Below are positions 6,596 to 13,219 of a stretch of DNA of 16,017 nucleotides, piece by piece. Within the stretch, counting starts at the first letter, position 1. Every line of letters starts with the position of its first letter. This DNA comes from CAZUZD01 sp964624465 (GTDB lineage Bacteria > Planctomycetota > Planctomycetia > Isosphaerales > Isosphaeraceae): NCBI GenBank assembly GCA_964624465.1, contig CAZUZD010000125.1:1-16017 (forward strand), in the 5' to 3' direction. Below the pieces are notes generated by a model, which had not been told where the DNA came from, did not search any database, and saw only the letters and a list, made by a program, of their open reading frames with translations. The translations under genes were made by a program, and so were the position numbers.

Positions 6596-6805
6596 AGCCG
6601 GGATCGGGTGCGGCGGCGGGGGAGGAAGCGTCGGGTGGGCGGGCGCGATGGAGCGGCGGTCACGACCCCGTTCCCGGGCCCCACGGTCCAGGGCTGGACA
6701 CGGCCACACCCACCCGACGGCTGGCTTGGAGGGCGGTCCCGGCGGGGCCTGGGTTCTGGCCTGCGACCGGGACGGCCGGGTTGGTCGGGCCGGGTCGGGG
6801 GCGGT

Positions 6806-6832
6806 GGGGTCCAGTCCAGGAGACCGGACCCC
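6806..6832 (-). terminator. Hairpin after the sugar isomerase gene
   Basis: GGGGTCC pairs with GGACCCC, then after one mismatch GTC pairs with GAC around a CAGGA loop. It lies 28 bases beyond the stop codon of the isomerase gene (transcribed leftward). No T-tract follows. Confidence 0.5.
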
Positions 6833-6859
6833 GACGCCGGGACCGTGGCCGACCTCAGG

Positions 6860-7883
6860 TCACTTGGCGGCGGCCTTCTGGCCCTTCTCGAAGGCGGAGT
6901 CGAACAGCGAGGCGGGGGCGGCGAAGCCCATGCGCTCCTTGACGAACCGGGCCGCCTCGGCGGCGCCGTACTCGCGCTCCATGCTCGGGTCTTCCCACTC
7001 GACCGACAGCGGGCCCTGGTAGCCGACCGAGTTCAGGGCGCGGGCGATGGCGTCGAAGTCCACCTGGCCGCGGCCCGGCGAGCGGAAGTCCCAGCCCCGG
7101 CGCGGGTCGCCGAAGTTCAGGTGCGAGCCCAGCACGCCGCTGCGGCCGTTCAGGGTCCGCGCCGCGTCCTTGACGTGGACGTGGTAGATCCGGTCCGGGA
7201 AGTAGCGGATGAACTCGACCGGGTCGACGAACTGCCAGAGCAGGTGGCTCGGGTCGTAGTTGAAGCCGAACTCGGGGCGGTGGTCGAGCGCCTTCAGGGC
7301 GGTCTCGGCGCTGTAGATGTCGAAGGCGANNNNNNNNNNTCGGGTGCACTTCCAGCCCGAACCGCACGCCTTCCTTCTTGAACTCGTCGAGGATCGGGTT
7401 CCAGCGGTCGGCCAGGAGCTGGAAGCCGTCGGCGATCATCGAGTCGGGCACGGGCGGGAACGAGTACAGCAGGTGCCAGATCGGCGAGCCGGTGAAGCCG
7501 TTGACGACCGGCACGCCGAGCCTGGCGGCGGCGCGGGCGGTGTCGACCATCTCGGCGGCGGCGCGCTGCTGGTGGCCGGCGGGCTGGCCGTCGCCCCAGA
7601 CGTGCGGCGGCAGGATCACCTGGTGCCGGCCGTCGATCGGGTCGAGCACGGCCTGGCCGACGAGGTGGTTGGAGATGGCCCAGCACTTCAGGCCGTACTT
7701 GCCCAGCAGGCTCTTGCGCCCCTCGCAGTAGCCGGGGTCCTTGAGGGCCTGCTGGACGTTGAAGTGGTCGCCCCAGCAGGGCAGCTCGATGCCGTCGTAG
7801 CCCCAGGCGCTGGCCTTCTTGCAGATCTCCTCGAGCGGCAGGTCGGCCCACTGGCCGGTGAAGAGGGTGACGGGGCGCGCCAT
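6860..7883 (-). CDS. Sugar phosphate isomerase/epimerase (AP endonuclease 2-like TIM barrel), interrupted by an assembly gap
   Basis: A cytoplasmic TIM-barrel protein of the xylose-isomerase-like family, probably acting on a sugar or sugar derivative; substrate unknown. The first half reads MARPVTLFTGQWADLPLEEI through GLEVHP (Glu178 a likely metal ligand). Ten Ns (7330-7339) follow, and the second half resumes in another frame: AFDIYSAETALKAL, NYDPSHLLWQ (metal Asp/His), YHVHVKD (metal His), LSVEWEDPS (metal Glu), ending GQKAAAK. Both halves are intact and belong to one protein. A true gap length of 6 bases (or another multiple of 3) restores the frame, and with 6 the protein would be 339 residues. 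It should therefore not be called a pseudogene. The ATG at 7883 has GAGGT upstream. It is divergent from the HAD gene across a 275-base promoter region. Confidence 0.9.
7330..7339. other. Assembly gap (10 Ns) inside the isomerase gene
   Basis: A run of ten N bases, a common placeholder size. It changes the reading frame of an otherwise intact gene, so the real sequence here almost surely has a different length. Confidence 0.98.
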
Positions 7884-7966
7884 GGGATTGCTACCTCGAT
7901 CGCTCGGGTCGATACGGTTCGGAACGGATTGCGCAAGCGGGTCAAACCGACAGGCAGGATCGGCTC

Positions 7967-7972
7967 AAGGTA
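7967..7972 (-). promoter_or_regulatory. Weak candidate -10 element for the isomerase gene
   Basis: TACCTT on the minus strand (CTCTTACCTTGAGCC context), 84 bases before the ATG at 7883. It fits TAnnnT only and is the weakest of the set. Confidence 0.2.
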
Positions 7973-8063
7973 AGAGGCGGTCCGGGCGAAGTCAACGGTC
8001 CGCCCCGGCCGCCCGGCCGACCCGATCCGGCCCCTGGCATTCCGTCGGCGGGCCCACCCTGGC

Positions 8064-8069
8064 CACAAT
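8064..8069 (+). promoter_or_regulatory. Candidate -10 element for the HAD gene
   Basis: CACAAT in a GGCCACAATGGGTCC context, 90 bases before the ATG at 8159. It resembles the TACAAT before the transhydrogenase gene. Confidence 0.3.
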
Positions 8070-8158
8070 GGGTCCATCCCGGCCCCCCGGGCGGCCCGTC
8101 GCCGTGATGACCGACCGCCCGGGACCGCCCTTCCCGATCTCCCTCCTGGAGCGGCGCC

Positions 8159-8827
8159 ATGCCCCCTCGGGCCGTCCTGTTCGACTTCGACGGCGTGCTG
8201 GCCGACACCGAGAACGTGCACGTCGCCGCCTGGGAGCGCACCCTGGAGCGGCTGGCCCTCGACGTGGCGCCCGAGGTCTGCGTCCGCGCCGCCGAGGAGG
8301 ACGACCGCACGTTCCTCCGCGACCTGTTCACCGAGAACGCCATCGAGGGGGGCGACGTCGCCGGCTGGGTCGCCCACAAGCAGGCGATCACCCGCATGCT
8401 CCTGGCCGACGCGCCGCACCTCTACCGGGGCGCCCGCGAGCTGGTCGCGGCCCTGGCGCCCCGGGTCCGCCTGGCGGTCGTCACCGGCACCTGGCGTGAG
8501 AACGTCGCCATCGTCCTGGGCGTCGGCGGCCTGGCCGACCACTTCTCCCTGCTGATCGCCAAGGAAGACGCCGAGTCCCCCAAGCCCGCCCCCGACCCCT
8601 ACCGGGTCGCGCTCGACCGGCTGGGCCTCGACCCCGCCGAGGTCATCGCGCTGGAGGATAGCCCCACCGGCCTGGCCAGCGCCCGCGCCGCCGGCCTCCC
8701 CGTCATCGCCGTCGGCCACCGCCGTCCCGATCCCGCCTGGGCCCTCGCCGCCGGCGTCCCGTTCCTGCCCGACCTCACCGACCTGGCTCGCTGCCTCCAG
8801 GCCCTGGGCTTCGAGCCCCTGCCCTGA
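8159..8827 (+). CDS. HAD-superfamily hydrolase (beta-phosphoglucomutase/phosphatase-like)
   Basis: A 222-residue cytoplasmic haloacid dehalogenase-type enzyme, predicted to be a sugar-phosphate phosphatase or phosphomutase using an Asp-phosphate intermediate. Motif I is DFDGVLADTE, with nucleophile Asp9 and acid/base Asp11. Motif II is VVTGT (Thr109), motif III Lys is in SPKPAPDPY (Lys142), and motif IV is ALEDSPTG (Glu166, Asp167). A helical cap (about residues 17-90) between motifs I and II is typical of subfamily I. The DSPTG and KPAPDPY style is that of the beta-phosphoglucomutase/phosphoglycolate phosphatase group, but substrate cannot be fixed. The ATG at 8159 has GGAG about 8 bases upstream and starts just before motif I. 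It is convergent with the PEP-CTERM gene, with a strong hairpin between. It faces the isomerase gene, and both may act on sugar phosphates. Confidence 0.92.
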   Translation: MPPRAVLFDFDGVLADTENVHVAAWERTLERLALDVAPEVCVRAAEEDDRTFLRDLFTENAIEGGDVAGWVAHKQAITRMLLADAPHLYRGARELVAALAPRVRLAVVTGTWRENVAIVLGVGGLADHFSLLIAKEDAESPKPAPDPYRVALDRLGLDPAEVIALEDSPTGLASARAAGLPVIAVGHRRPDPAWALAAGVPFLPDLTDLARCLQALGFEPLP

Positions 8828-8830
8828 GCG

Positions 8831-8864
8831 CCGCGGAGCCACCCGAGCCACGGGCGGCTCGCGG
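8831..8864. terminator. Bidirectional terminator hairpin between convergent genes
   Basis: CCGC then GAGCC and CCCG pair with CGGG, GGCTC and GCGG around AGCCA, with one bulge and one mismatch. It sits 3 bases after the HAD stop and 12 bases beyond the PEP-CTERM stop, so it can serve both. No T-tract is present. Confidence 0.6.
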
Positions 8865-8875
8865 GGGCCGTCCCG

Positions 8876-9547
8876 TCAGGCGGGGGGGAGACGTCGACCC
8901 CGCCGCCGCCGCCAGGCGGCCAGGGTCACGGCGCCGCCGGCCACCAGGACGGCCGCGGAGGGTTCGGGGACGCCCACGCTGGTCGTGACCGGCACGTCGA
9001 TCGTCCAGGTGCCGCCGGGCCCGCCGGTGTAGATGCCGTCCAGCACGAAGTACTGCTGGAGCGTCAGACCGGCGCCGGGGGTGTAGGTGAAGACCGGGCT
9101 CGTGACCGTGATCGTCGGGTTCCAGGCCGGCGTGTCGATGCCGTTGACCAGCTGCATCGCGATGCTCGAGTCGGAGCCCGGATGCGCCGTGAACCGCGAC
9201 GTGACCTGGCCGGCCGTGTTCTGGAACCCGCCCGGCGGCGGCAGCGAGAAGCCGTCGAGGCTGGTGATCGTGGTCAGGTTGAACGGGCCGGTGTACGTCG
9301 GATCGAGCGGCCGCTCCACCAGCCACTGCACCAGGATGCCCCCCGTCGGCGCCGCCGGCACGTTGATCAGCACCGTGCCGGTGACCACGAACCCCAGCGC
9401 CGTGTTGGTGATCACCAGGTTGTTGGTGACCGCCCCCAGCTGCGAGTTGGGCGCCGTGGTGAACACGGCCCCCCCCGTGAACAGGGCCCCCTGCGCCACC
9501 GACGTCACGGCCCCCAGGCCCACCACGATCCCGGCCAGTCCACGCAT
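8876..9547 (-). CDS. PEP-CTERM sorting-domain protein, secreted/surface
   Basis: A 223-residue exported protein. The N-terminus (MRGLAGIVVGLGAVTSVAQG) is a signal peptide with probable cleavage after AQG. Thr/Gly/Pro-rich beta-type sequence follows. The C-terminus is a PEP-CTERM anchor: VPEP (193-196), a hydrophobic helix, then a WRRRRGRR basic cluster. In this family the motif is recognised by an exosortase that cleaves and relocates the protein to the envelope or exopolysaccharide. No exosortase is encoded here, so it must lie elsewhere. The ATG at 9547 follows GGGAGGG and begins the signal peptide; the longer upstream reading adds unlikely sequence. The mature region has no enzyme motif that I recognise. 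The AT-rich stretch 9649-9680 lies upstream and may be regulatory. Confidence 0.9.
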   Translation of the reverse strand: MRGLAGIVVGLGAVTSVAQGALFTGGAVFTTAPNSQLGAVTNNLVITNTALGFVVTGTVLINVPAAPTGGILVQWLVERPLDPTYTGPFNLTTITSLDGFSLPPPGGFQNTAGQVTSRFTAHPGSDSSIAMQLVNGIDTPAWNPTITVTSPVFTYTPGAGLTLQQYFVLDGIYTGGPGGTWTIDVPVTTSVGVPEPSAAVLVAGGAVTLAAWRRRRGRRLPPA

Positions 9548-9619
9548 GTGACCACCCTCCCCCACCCGGAACCGAATCCCGGCCCGCCGGCCGGCGCCAC
9601 GACACCTCGCGATCCCGCC

Positions 9620-9625
9620 AACGTA
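9620..9625 (-). promoter_or_regulatory. Candidate -10 element for the PEP-CTERM gene
   Basis: TACGTT on the minus strand in a GGGTGTACGTTGGCGG context, 73 bases before the ATG. The flanks (GGTGTACG) match those of the ThuA-gene candidate at 3464-3469. Confidence 0.4.
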
Positions 9626-9662
9626 CACCCTCCGGCCCCAACAGCACCAAACCGATTCAAAA

Positions 9663-9678
9663 GTTTACGAAATTAAAC
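9663..9678. promoter_or_regulatory. AT-rich inverted repeat upstream of the PEP-CTERM promoter
   Basis: GTTTA-CGAAAT-TAAAC forms a 5-bp inverted repeat in the most AT-rich stretch of the window (about 9649-9680). It lies some 40-60 bases upstream of the -10 candidate, a usual place for an activator site or UP-like element. The protein that binds is unknown. Confidence 0.4.
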
Positions 9679-9764
9679 ACCACCGCCTGGACCCGGGCGG
9701 GGGATGGGCCCCGGTGGGGCGGGCGGGCCCGGGGGTGCGGGGCCGGGACGCCGATGGAGGTGTC

Positions 9765-9782
9765 GTGGGCGCGCGGAGGCGC
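9765..9782 (-). terminator. Possible terminator of the 9841-10671 gene
   Basis: GGGCGC and GCGCCC pair around a 6-base loop, about 60 bases beyond the stop codon. The surrounding sequence is so GC-rich that chance hairpins are common. Confidence 0.3.
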
Positions 9783-9840
9783 CCGACCGACCCCGAGGCC
9801 GGGGCGGCCGGGTGGGAGTGCCGAGGGCCCCAGGGTGGGG

Positions 9841-10671
9841 TCAGTCCTCGTTCTGGTACCACCAGCCGCCGCCGAGGGGCTCGTTGACGTTGAGGTTGGC
9901 CATCGGGGGGGCGGTGGTGGCCTCGCCGGGGGCCAGCATGCGGACGAAGCCGGAGGCGCCGGCGGGGTTGTCGTCGATCAGGAGGGCCAGTCCGGTGCCA
10001 TCCAGGGCGCGGCGGGCGCCGACGACGCGGTACAGGCCGGCGCGGGCCGGCCAGGGCGGCGGCGTGCCGGCGGCGACGCGGTCGGCCAGCGCGGCCAGTG
10101 CGGGGGCCGAGACGGCGAAGGCCAGCCGCAGGGGCCAGAGGGTCGCGAGCATCGAGGGGACGATCAGCGCCAGTGCCAGCACGATCGGGGCCACCTGCCA
10201 GGCCGACCGGCGGGGGGCGGCTCCCGGGCGGGTGGCGGCCTGCGCCCAGGCGGCGCCGAAGCCCAGGGTCATCGGGCCGGTCACCAGCGCCAGCATCAGC
10301 ACGCCCACCAGGCCGGCCAGGTCCACGCGGTAGACGCAGAGCCAGGCGGCGATCAGGCCCGAGACGACCGCCGACAGCCCCAGCCCGCGCGCCGCCAGGC
10401 GGCGGTGCCCCCAGGACCAGGCGGCGATCAGGCCGCCGGCCGTCAGCTCGACGCTGATCAGCGCCAGCACGGGCCCTCCGACGGCCCGGCCCAGGCCCAG
10501 GATCATGGCCAGCCCGCAAACCAGCACCATCAGATGTGCGGTCGTGAGTCGGGTGCGTCGCGGCAGTGCGACGCCCGTCGTCGTGAACCGGGCCTGCCGC
10601 AGCATCGCGACCCCCGTTTCCAGTGAGATGTGTTCGAGACGCCCGGCCCAGATCCGTGACCGAGGCGTCAT
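9841..10671 (-). CDS. Polytopic membrane protein with a soluble C-terminal domain, unknown function
   Basis: Up to 276 residues. About five predicted membrane spans occupy residues ~46-66, 68-86, 97-114, 118-143 and 159-190. A soluble C-terminal region of ~70 residues follows (AGLYRVVGARRALDGTGLAL, IDDNPAGASGF, ending GGGWWYQNED). I do not recognise a named family. The start is uncertain. The ATG at 10671 has no strong ribosome site and lies only 12 bases from a TAGGAT -10-like hexamer (10683-10688). An in-frame ATG at 10605 (residue 23) would give a normal leader and still precede the first helix. The gene is divergent from the transhydrogenase gene and has no functional partner nearby. Confidence 0.75.
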   Translation of the reverse strand: MTPRSRIWAGRLEHISLETGVAMLRQARFTTTGVALPRRTRLTTAHLMVLVCGLAMILGLGRAVGGPVLALISVELTAGGLIAAWSWGHRRLAARGLGLSAVVSGLIAAWLCVYRVDLAGLVGVLMLALVTGPMTLGFGAAWAQAATRPGAAPRRSAWQVAPIVLALALIVPSMLATLWPLRLAFAVSAPALAALADRVAAGTPPPWPARAGLYRVVGARRALDGTGLALLIDDNPAGASGFVRMLAPGEATTAPPMANLNVNEPLGGGWWYQNED

Positions 10672-10682
10672 CCAGGGCTCTC

Positions 10683-10688
10683 ATCCTA
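10683..10688 (-). promoter_or_regulatory. Candidate -10 element for the membrane protein gene
   Basis: TAGGAT on the minus strand (CGGCTAGGATGAGAGCC context). If it is real, transcription begins about 5 bases before the ATG at 10671, so either the message is almost leaderless or translation starts at 10605. Confidence 0.35.
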
Positions 10689-10807
10689 GCCGGCGACGCC
10701 CCGGCGTCCAGCCCCCAATTCATCAATTCCCGCGATTTGAATGTTCTGGCATCACGGGGCGGTGGCCCCGGAGCGTCCGGGTCCCCCGCGGCCGGGGGGC
10801 GGTCGGG

Positions 10808-10813
10808 TACAAT
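10808..10813 (+). promoter_or_regulatory. Candidate -10 element for the transhydrogenase gene
   Basis: TACAAT in a GTCGGGTACAATCCGGGG context, 54 bases before the GTG start. It is the best -10 match in the window; no -35 box is visible. Confidence 0.45.
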
Positions 10814-10866
10814 CCGGGGAGCGTGCCGGGCCGTGACTGTTGGGCGGGCGAAGGGGGCTGGACATC

Positions 10867-12327
10867 GTGGCGACGCATCCGCATTACGACCTGGTGGTGA
10901 TCGGTTCGGGGCCGGCCGGCGAGAGCGGCGCCGTGGCTGCGGCGGCGGGCGGCAAGCGGGTGGCGGTCATCGAGCGCGCCCCGTACCTGGGCGGCGCCTC
11001 GGCGAACACCGGCACACTGCCGAGCAAGACCCTGCGGGAGACGGCGCTGGCGATCAGCGGCCTGCGGACCCGCGACCTCTACGGCGTTGACCTCTCGATC
11101 CGCCGCGAGGCGACGATCGCCGACCTCATGCACCACGAGCAGCGGGTCAAGGCGAACACCCGCGAGCGGATCCGCCGCAACATCGCCCGCGACCAGATCG
11201 ACCTGATCCGGGGCGCGGCGCGGTTCGTCGACCCGCACACCATTGCCATCAGGGGCGAGGGTGCCGGCGAGGGCCCCGCCGCGGCCACCGACGGCGTCGA
11301 GCGGCGGATCACCGCCGACGTGGTGCTGATCGCCACCGGGTCGTCGCCGGTCCGGCCGCCGCTGTTCCCGTTCGACGACGACCGCGTGCACGACTCCGAC
11401 GAGATCCTCGGCCTGGGGCACCTGCCCCGGACCCTGGCGGTCGTCGGCGCCGGCGTGATCGGCGCCGAGTACGCCTGCACGTTCGCGGCGCTGGGGGTCG
11501 AAACCACCGTGCTCGACGGCCGCGACGAGCTGCTGCCGTTCCTCGACGAGGAGGTCTCCGCCGCGCTCGAGGAGAGCATGCGGACCGACCTGGGCATCAC
11601 CTTCCTCTGGAACGAGCGGGTCACCGCCTGCGAGGTACCCGAGGCCCCCGACGCCCCGGTGACGCTGGTCACCAGCTCGGGCCGCCGCGTCACCGTCGAC
11701 GGCGTGCTGGTGGCCGCCGGCCGCAAGAGCAACACCGAGGCGCTTGACCTGGCCGCCGCCGGCCTGACCCCCGGCGAGAAGGGCCTCATCCCGGTCAACG
11801 CCCGCTACCAGACGCCCGTGCCGCACATCTACGCCGCCGGCGACGTGATCGGCTTCCCCGCCCTGGCCGCCACCAGCATGGAGCAGGCCCGGATCGCGAT
11901 GGGCTGCGCCTTCGACGTGGCCGACAAGTGCGCGCTCACGCCCCTGCTGCCCACCGGCATCTACACCATCCCCGAGGTCAGCCAGGTTGGCGCCTGCGAG
12001 GAGGACCTCAAGGCCAAGGGCATCGACTACGTCGTGGGCCGCGCCCCCTACAGCGGCAACGCGCGCGGCGAGATCATCGGCGAGAAGTTCGGGTTCCTCA
12101 AGCTCCTGTTCCGCCGCGACGACCTCCGGCTCCTGGGCGTGCACGTCATCGGCGAGCAGGCGACCGAGGTCGTCCACATCGGCCTCATGGCCATGCTCAC
12201 CGGCAGCGGCGCCGAGCTGTTCGACCGCGCCTGCTTCAACTACCCCACCCTGGGCGACCTCTACAAGGACGCCACCTACGACGCCCTCCAGAAGCGCCGG
12301 CACGTCGTGACCCCGACCGGGTCGTGA
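10867..12327 (+). CDS. sthA: Soluble (Si-specific) NAD(P)+ transhydrogenase
   Basis: A 486-residue cytoplasmic flavoprotein of the pyridine nucleotide-disulfide oxidoreductase superfamily, expected to transfer hydride between NADPH and NAD+ and so balance the two pools. The FAD-binding GSGPAGES is at residues 13-20, the second Rossmann motif is VVGAGVIGAEYACTF, and the FAD-contacting IYAAGDVIG follows. The dimerisation domain contains GEIIGEKFGFLKLLF and FNYPTLGDLYKDA, the SthA-type ending in place of the His-Glu ending of lipoamide dehydrogenases. The redox disulfide is absent: LGGASANTGTLPSK has Ser45 and Thr50 at the two cysteine positions. This excludes dihydrolipoamide dehydrogenase or mercuric reductase; E. 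coli SthA keeps one of these cysteines. The GTG at 10867 is preferred to an upstream TTG (10840) because AAGGGGG precedes it and the Rossmann fold starts right after. A possible role is handling reductant from the neighbouring C1 pathway (inference). Confidence 0.92.
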   Translation: MATHPHYDLVVIGSGPAGESGAVAAAAGGKRVAVIERAPYLGGASANTGTLPSKTLRETALAISGLRTRDLYGVDLSIRREATIADLMHHEQRVKANTRERIRRNIARDQIDLIRGAARFVDPHTIAIRGEGAGEGPAAATDGVERRITADVVLIATGSSPVRPPLFPFDDDRVHDSDEILGLGHLPRTLAVVGAGVIGAEYACTFAALGVETTVLDGRDELLPFLDEEVSAALEESMRTDLGITFLWNERVTACEVPEAPDAPVTLVTSSGRRVTVDGVLVAAGRKSNTEALDLAAAGLTPGEKGLIPVNARYQTPVPHIYAAGDVIGFPALAATSMEQARIAMGCAFDVADKCALTPLLPTGIYTIPEVSQVGACEEDLKAKGIDYVVGRAPYSGNARGEIIGEKFGFLKLLFRRDDLRLLGVHVIGEQATEVVHIGLMAMLTGSGAELFDRACFNYPTLGDLYKDATYDALQKRRHVVTPTGS

Positions 12328-12343
12328 GCCTGCCGGCTCGCCC

Positions 12344-13219
12344 TCAACCGGGGCCCACCCGCGGCCATCGCAGGGGCAGCGGGATCCGGCCCAGCCGCAG
12401 CGCCAGGTACAGGGTGGCGCACACGAGGTCGGCGGTGGTGCCCGGGTTCCGCGTGCGGCCGTCGCCGCGGAGCCAGGCGTCCAGGTCCGCGAGCCGGTTG
12501 GCCGAGCCCGGCGCCCCGGGCCAGCCGGCGTCGAGCACCACCCGCGCCCGGGCACTCGCCTCGGCCGCCAGCTCCGGCCCCCCCTTGCGGGCGATCAGCG
12601 AGTCGGGGAACCGGGCGAGCAGCTCCAGGTGCAGCGCGAGGATCGCCGCCTCCAGGTCGAGCCCGGTGGCCAGGGCCCGGTCGAGCGCCGGCAGGGCCAC
12701 ATCGAAGAGGTCGGCAAAGGCGGTCGCGTACTGGCGGGCGATCCGGTCGCGGTCGGCGGCCAGCCGCATCACCTCGACCAGCGTCCCGGTCGGCTCGTCG
12801 GCCAGGTCCTGCTCGGGCGCGCGGCCCAGCCCGCCCGGCGTGGCCAGGCGGATGGCCTCGTAGACGGCGCGGGCGTCGGCGACCGTCGTCCGGGCCAGCA
12901 CCCCGGCCACGCCGTCGCGGAGTGCGACGCCCTCGGGCACGGCGACCAGCGGGGCCAGCAGCAGGATCATGCCGAGGTTCGTGTTGTGCCCGACCAGCGT
13001 GCGGGTCGCCCGCACGGCCTCGCGGATGGCCGCGCCCAGGCCCTCGGCGGCGATGGATCCGGGCGTGAGCCGGTCGCCCACGGCGGCGGTGCTCACCAGG
13101 AAGTCGACGTACGTGGCGTTGTCGAAGTCGGCGAACCGGTGCACGTTGCCCGGCTTGCGCGCGGTGGCCTCCAGCAGGCAGGCGACCTGGGCCAGGCGGC
13201 CGTTCGGGATCGAGCTCAT
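12344..13219 (-). CDS. CitG-like (triphosphoribosyl-dephospho-CoA synthase family) protein, orf5 of the H4MPT cluster
   Basis: A 291-residue protein of the CitG family. Characterised CitG makes triphosphoribosyl-dephospho-CoA from ATP for citrate or malonate lyases. Conserved blocks are EATARKPGNVHRF (17-29), GHNTNLGMILLLAPL (77-91), DSLIARKGG (206-214) and NPGTTADL (258-265), so the nucleotide/phosphate-handling residues appear intact. No lyase gene is nearby. Instead it follows mch and an ATP-grasp gene, as the protein called Orf5 does in methylotrophs, where it is associated with synthesis of the H4MPT or methylofuran cofactors. The reaction is not established; a glycosyl transfer from ATP to a cofactor precursor is my inference. 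Its ATG at 13219 overlaps the stop of the preceding gene as ATGA, indicating translational coupling. It ends 16 bases from the convergent sthA stop with no terminator between. Confidence 0.87.
   Translation of the reverse strand: MSSIPNGRLAQVACLLEATARKPGNVHRFADFDNATYVDFLVSTAAVGDRLTPGSIAAEGLGAAIREAVRATRTLVGHNTNLGMILLLAPLVAVPEGVALRDGVAGVLARTTVADARAVYEAIRLATPGGLGRAPEQDLADEPTGTLVEVMRLAADRDRIARQYATAFADLFDVALPALDRALATGLDLEAAILALHLELLARFPDSLIARKGGPELAAEASARARVVLDAGWPGAPGSANRLADLDAWLRGDGRTRNPGTTADLVCATLYLALRLGRIPLPLRWPRVGPG

Larger units (their letters stand above)
6077..6859. other. 783-base non-coding spacer with repeats
   Basis: Apart from a promoter-like hexamer at 6169-6174, the palindromic repeat array at 6254-6538, the REP-like unit at 6552-6595 and a hairpin at 6806-6832, I see no gene. 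Open frames here are G/R/P-rich and have no ribosome binding site or recognisable domain. Confidence 0.7.

Noticed and set aside
5817..7022. 401-codon + strand frame through the repeat array
   Set aside because: It crosses the palindromic repeats and the antisense of two genes, with repeated PGSGPRPRDPGT-type peptides caused by the DNA repeats. It has no ribosome site.
6860..7883. Isomerase gene as a pseudogene
   Set aside because: The only break coincides with ten Ns; both halves are intact and join in frame if the gap is 6 bases.
10867..12327. Dihydrolipoamide dehydrogenase or mercuric reductase
   Set aside because: Both redox cysteines are absent and the C-terminal motif is FNYPTLGDLYK as in SthA.
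10723..12555. 610-codon open frame on the - strand opposite sthA
   Set aside because: Antisense shadow of a clear flavoprotein gene. Composition is Gly/Asp/Val-rich with no recognisable motif.
12344..13219. True CitG/MdcB of a citrate or malonate lyase operon
   Set aside because: No lyase, carrier protein or transferase gene is adjacent; the setting is an H4MPT locus.
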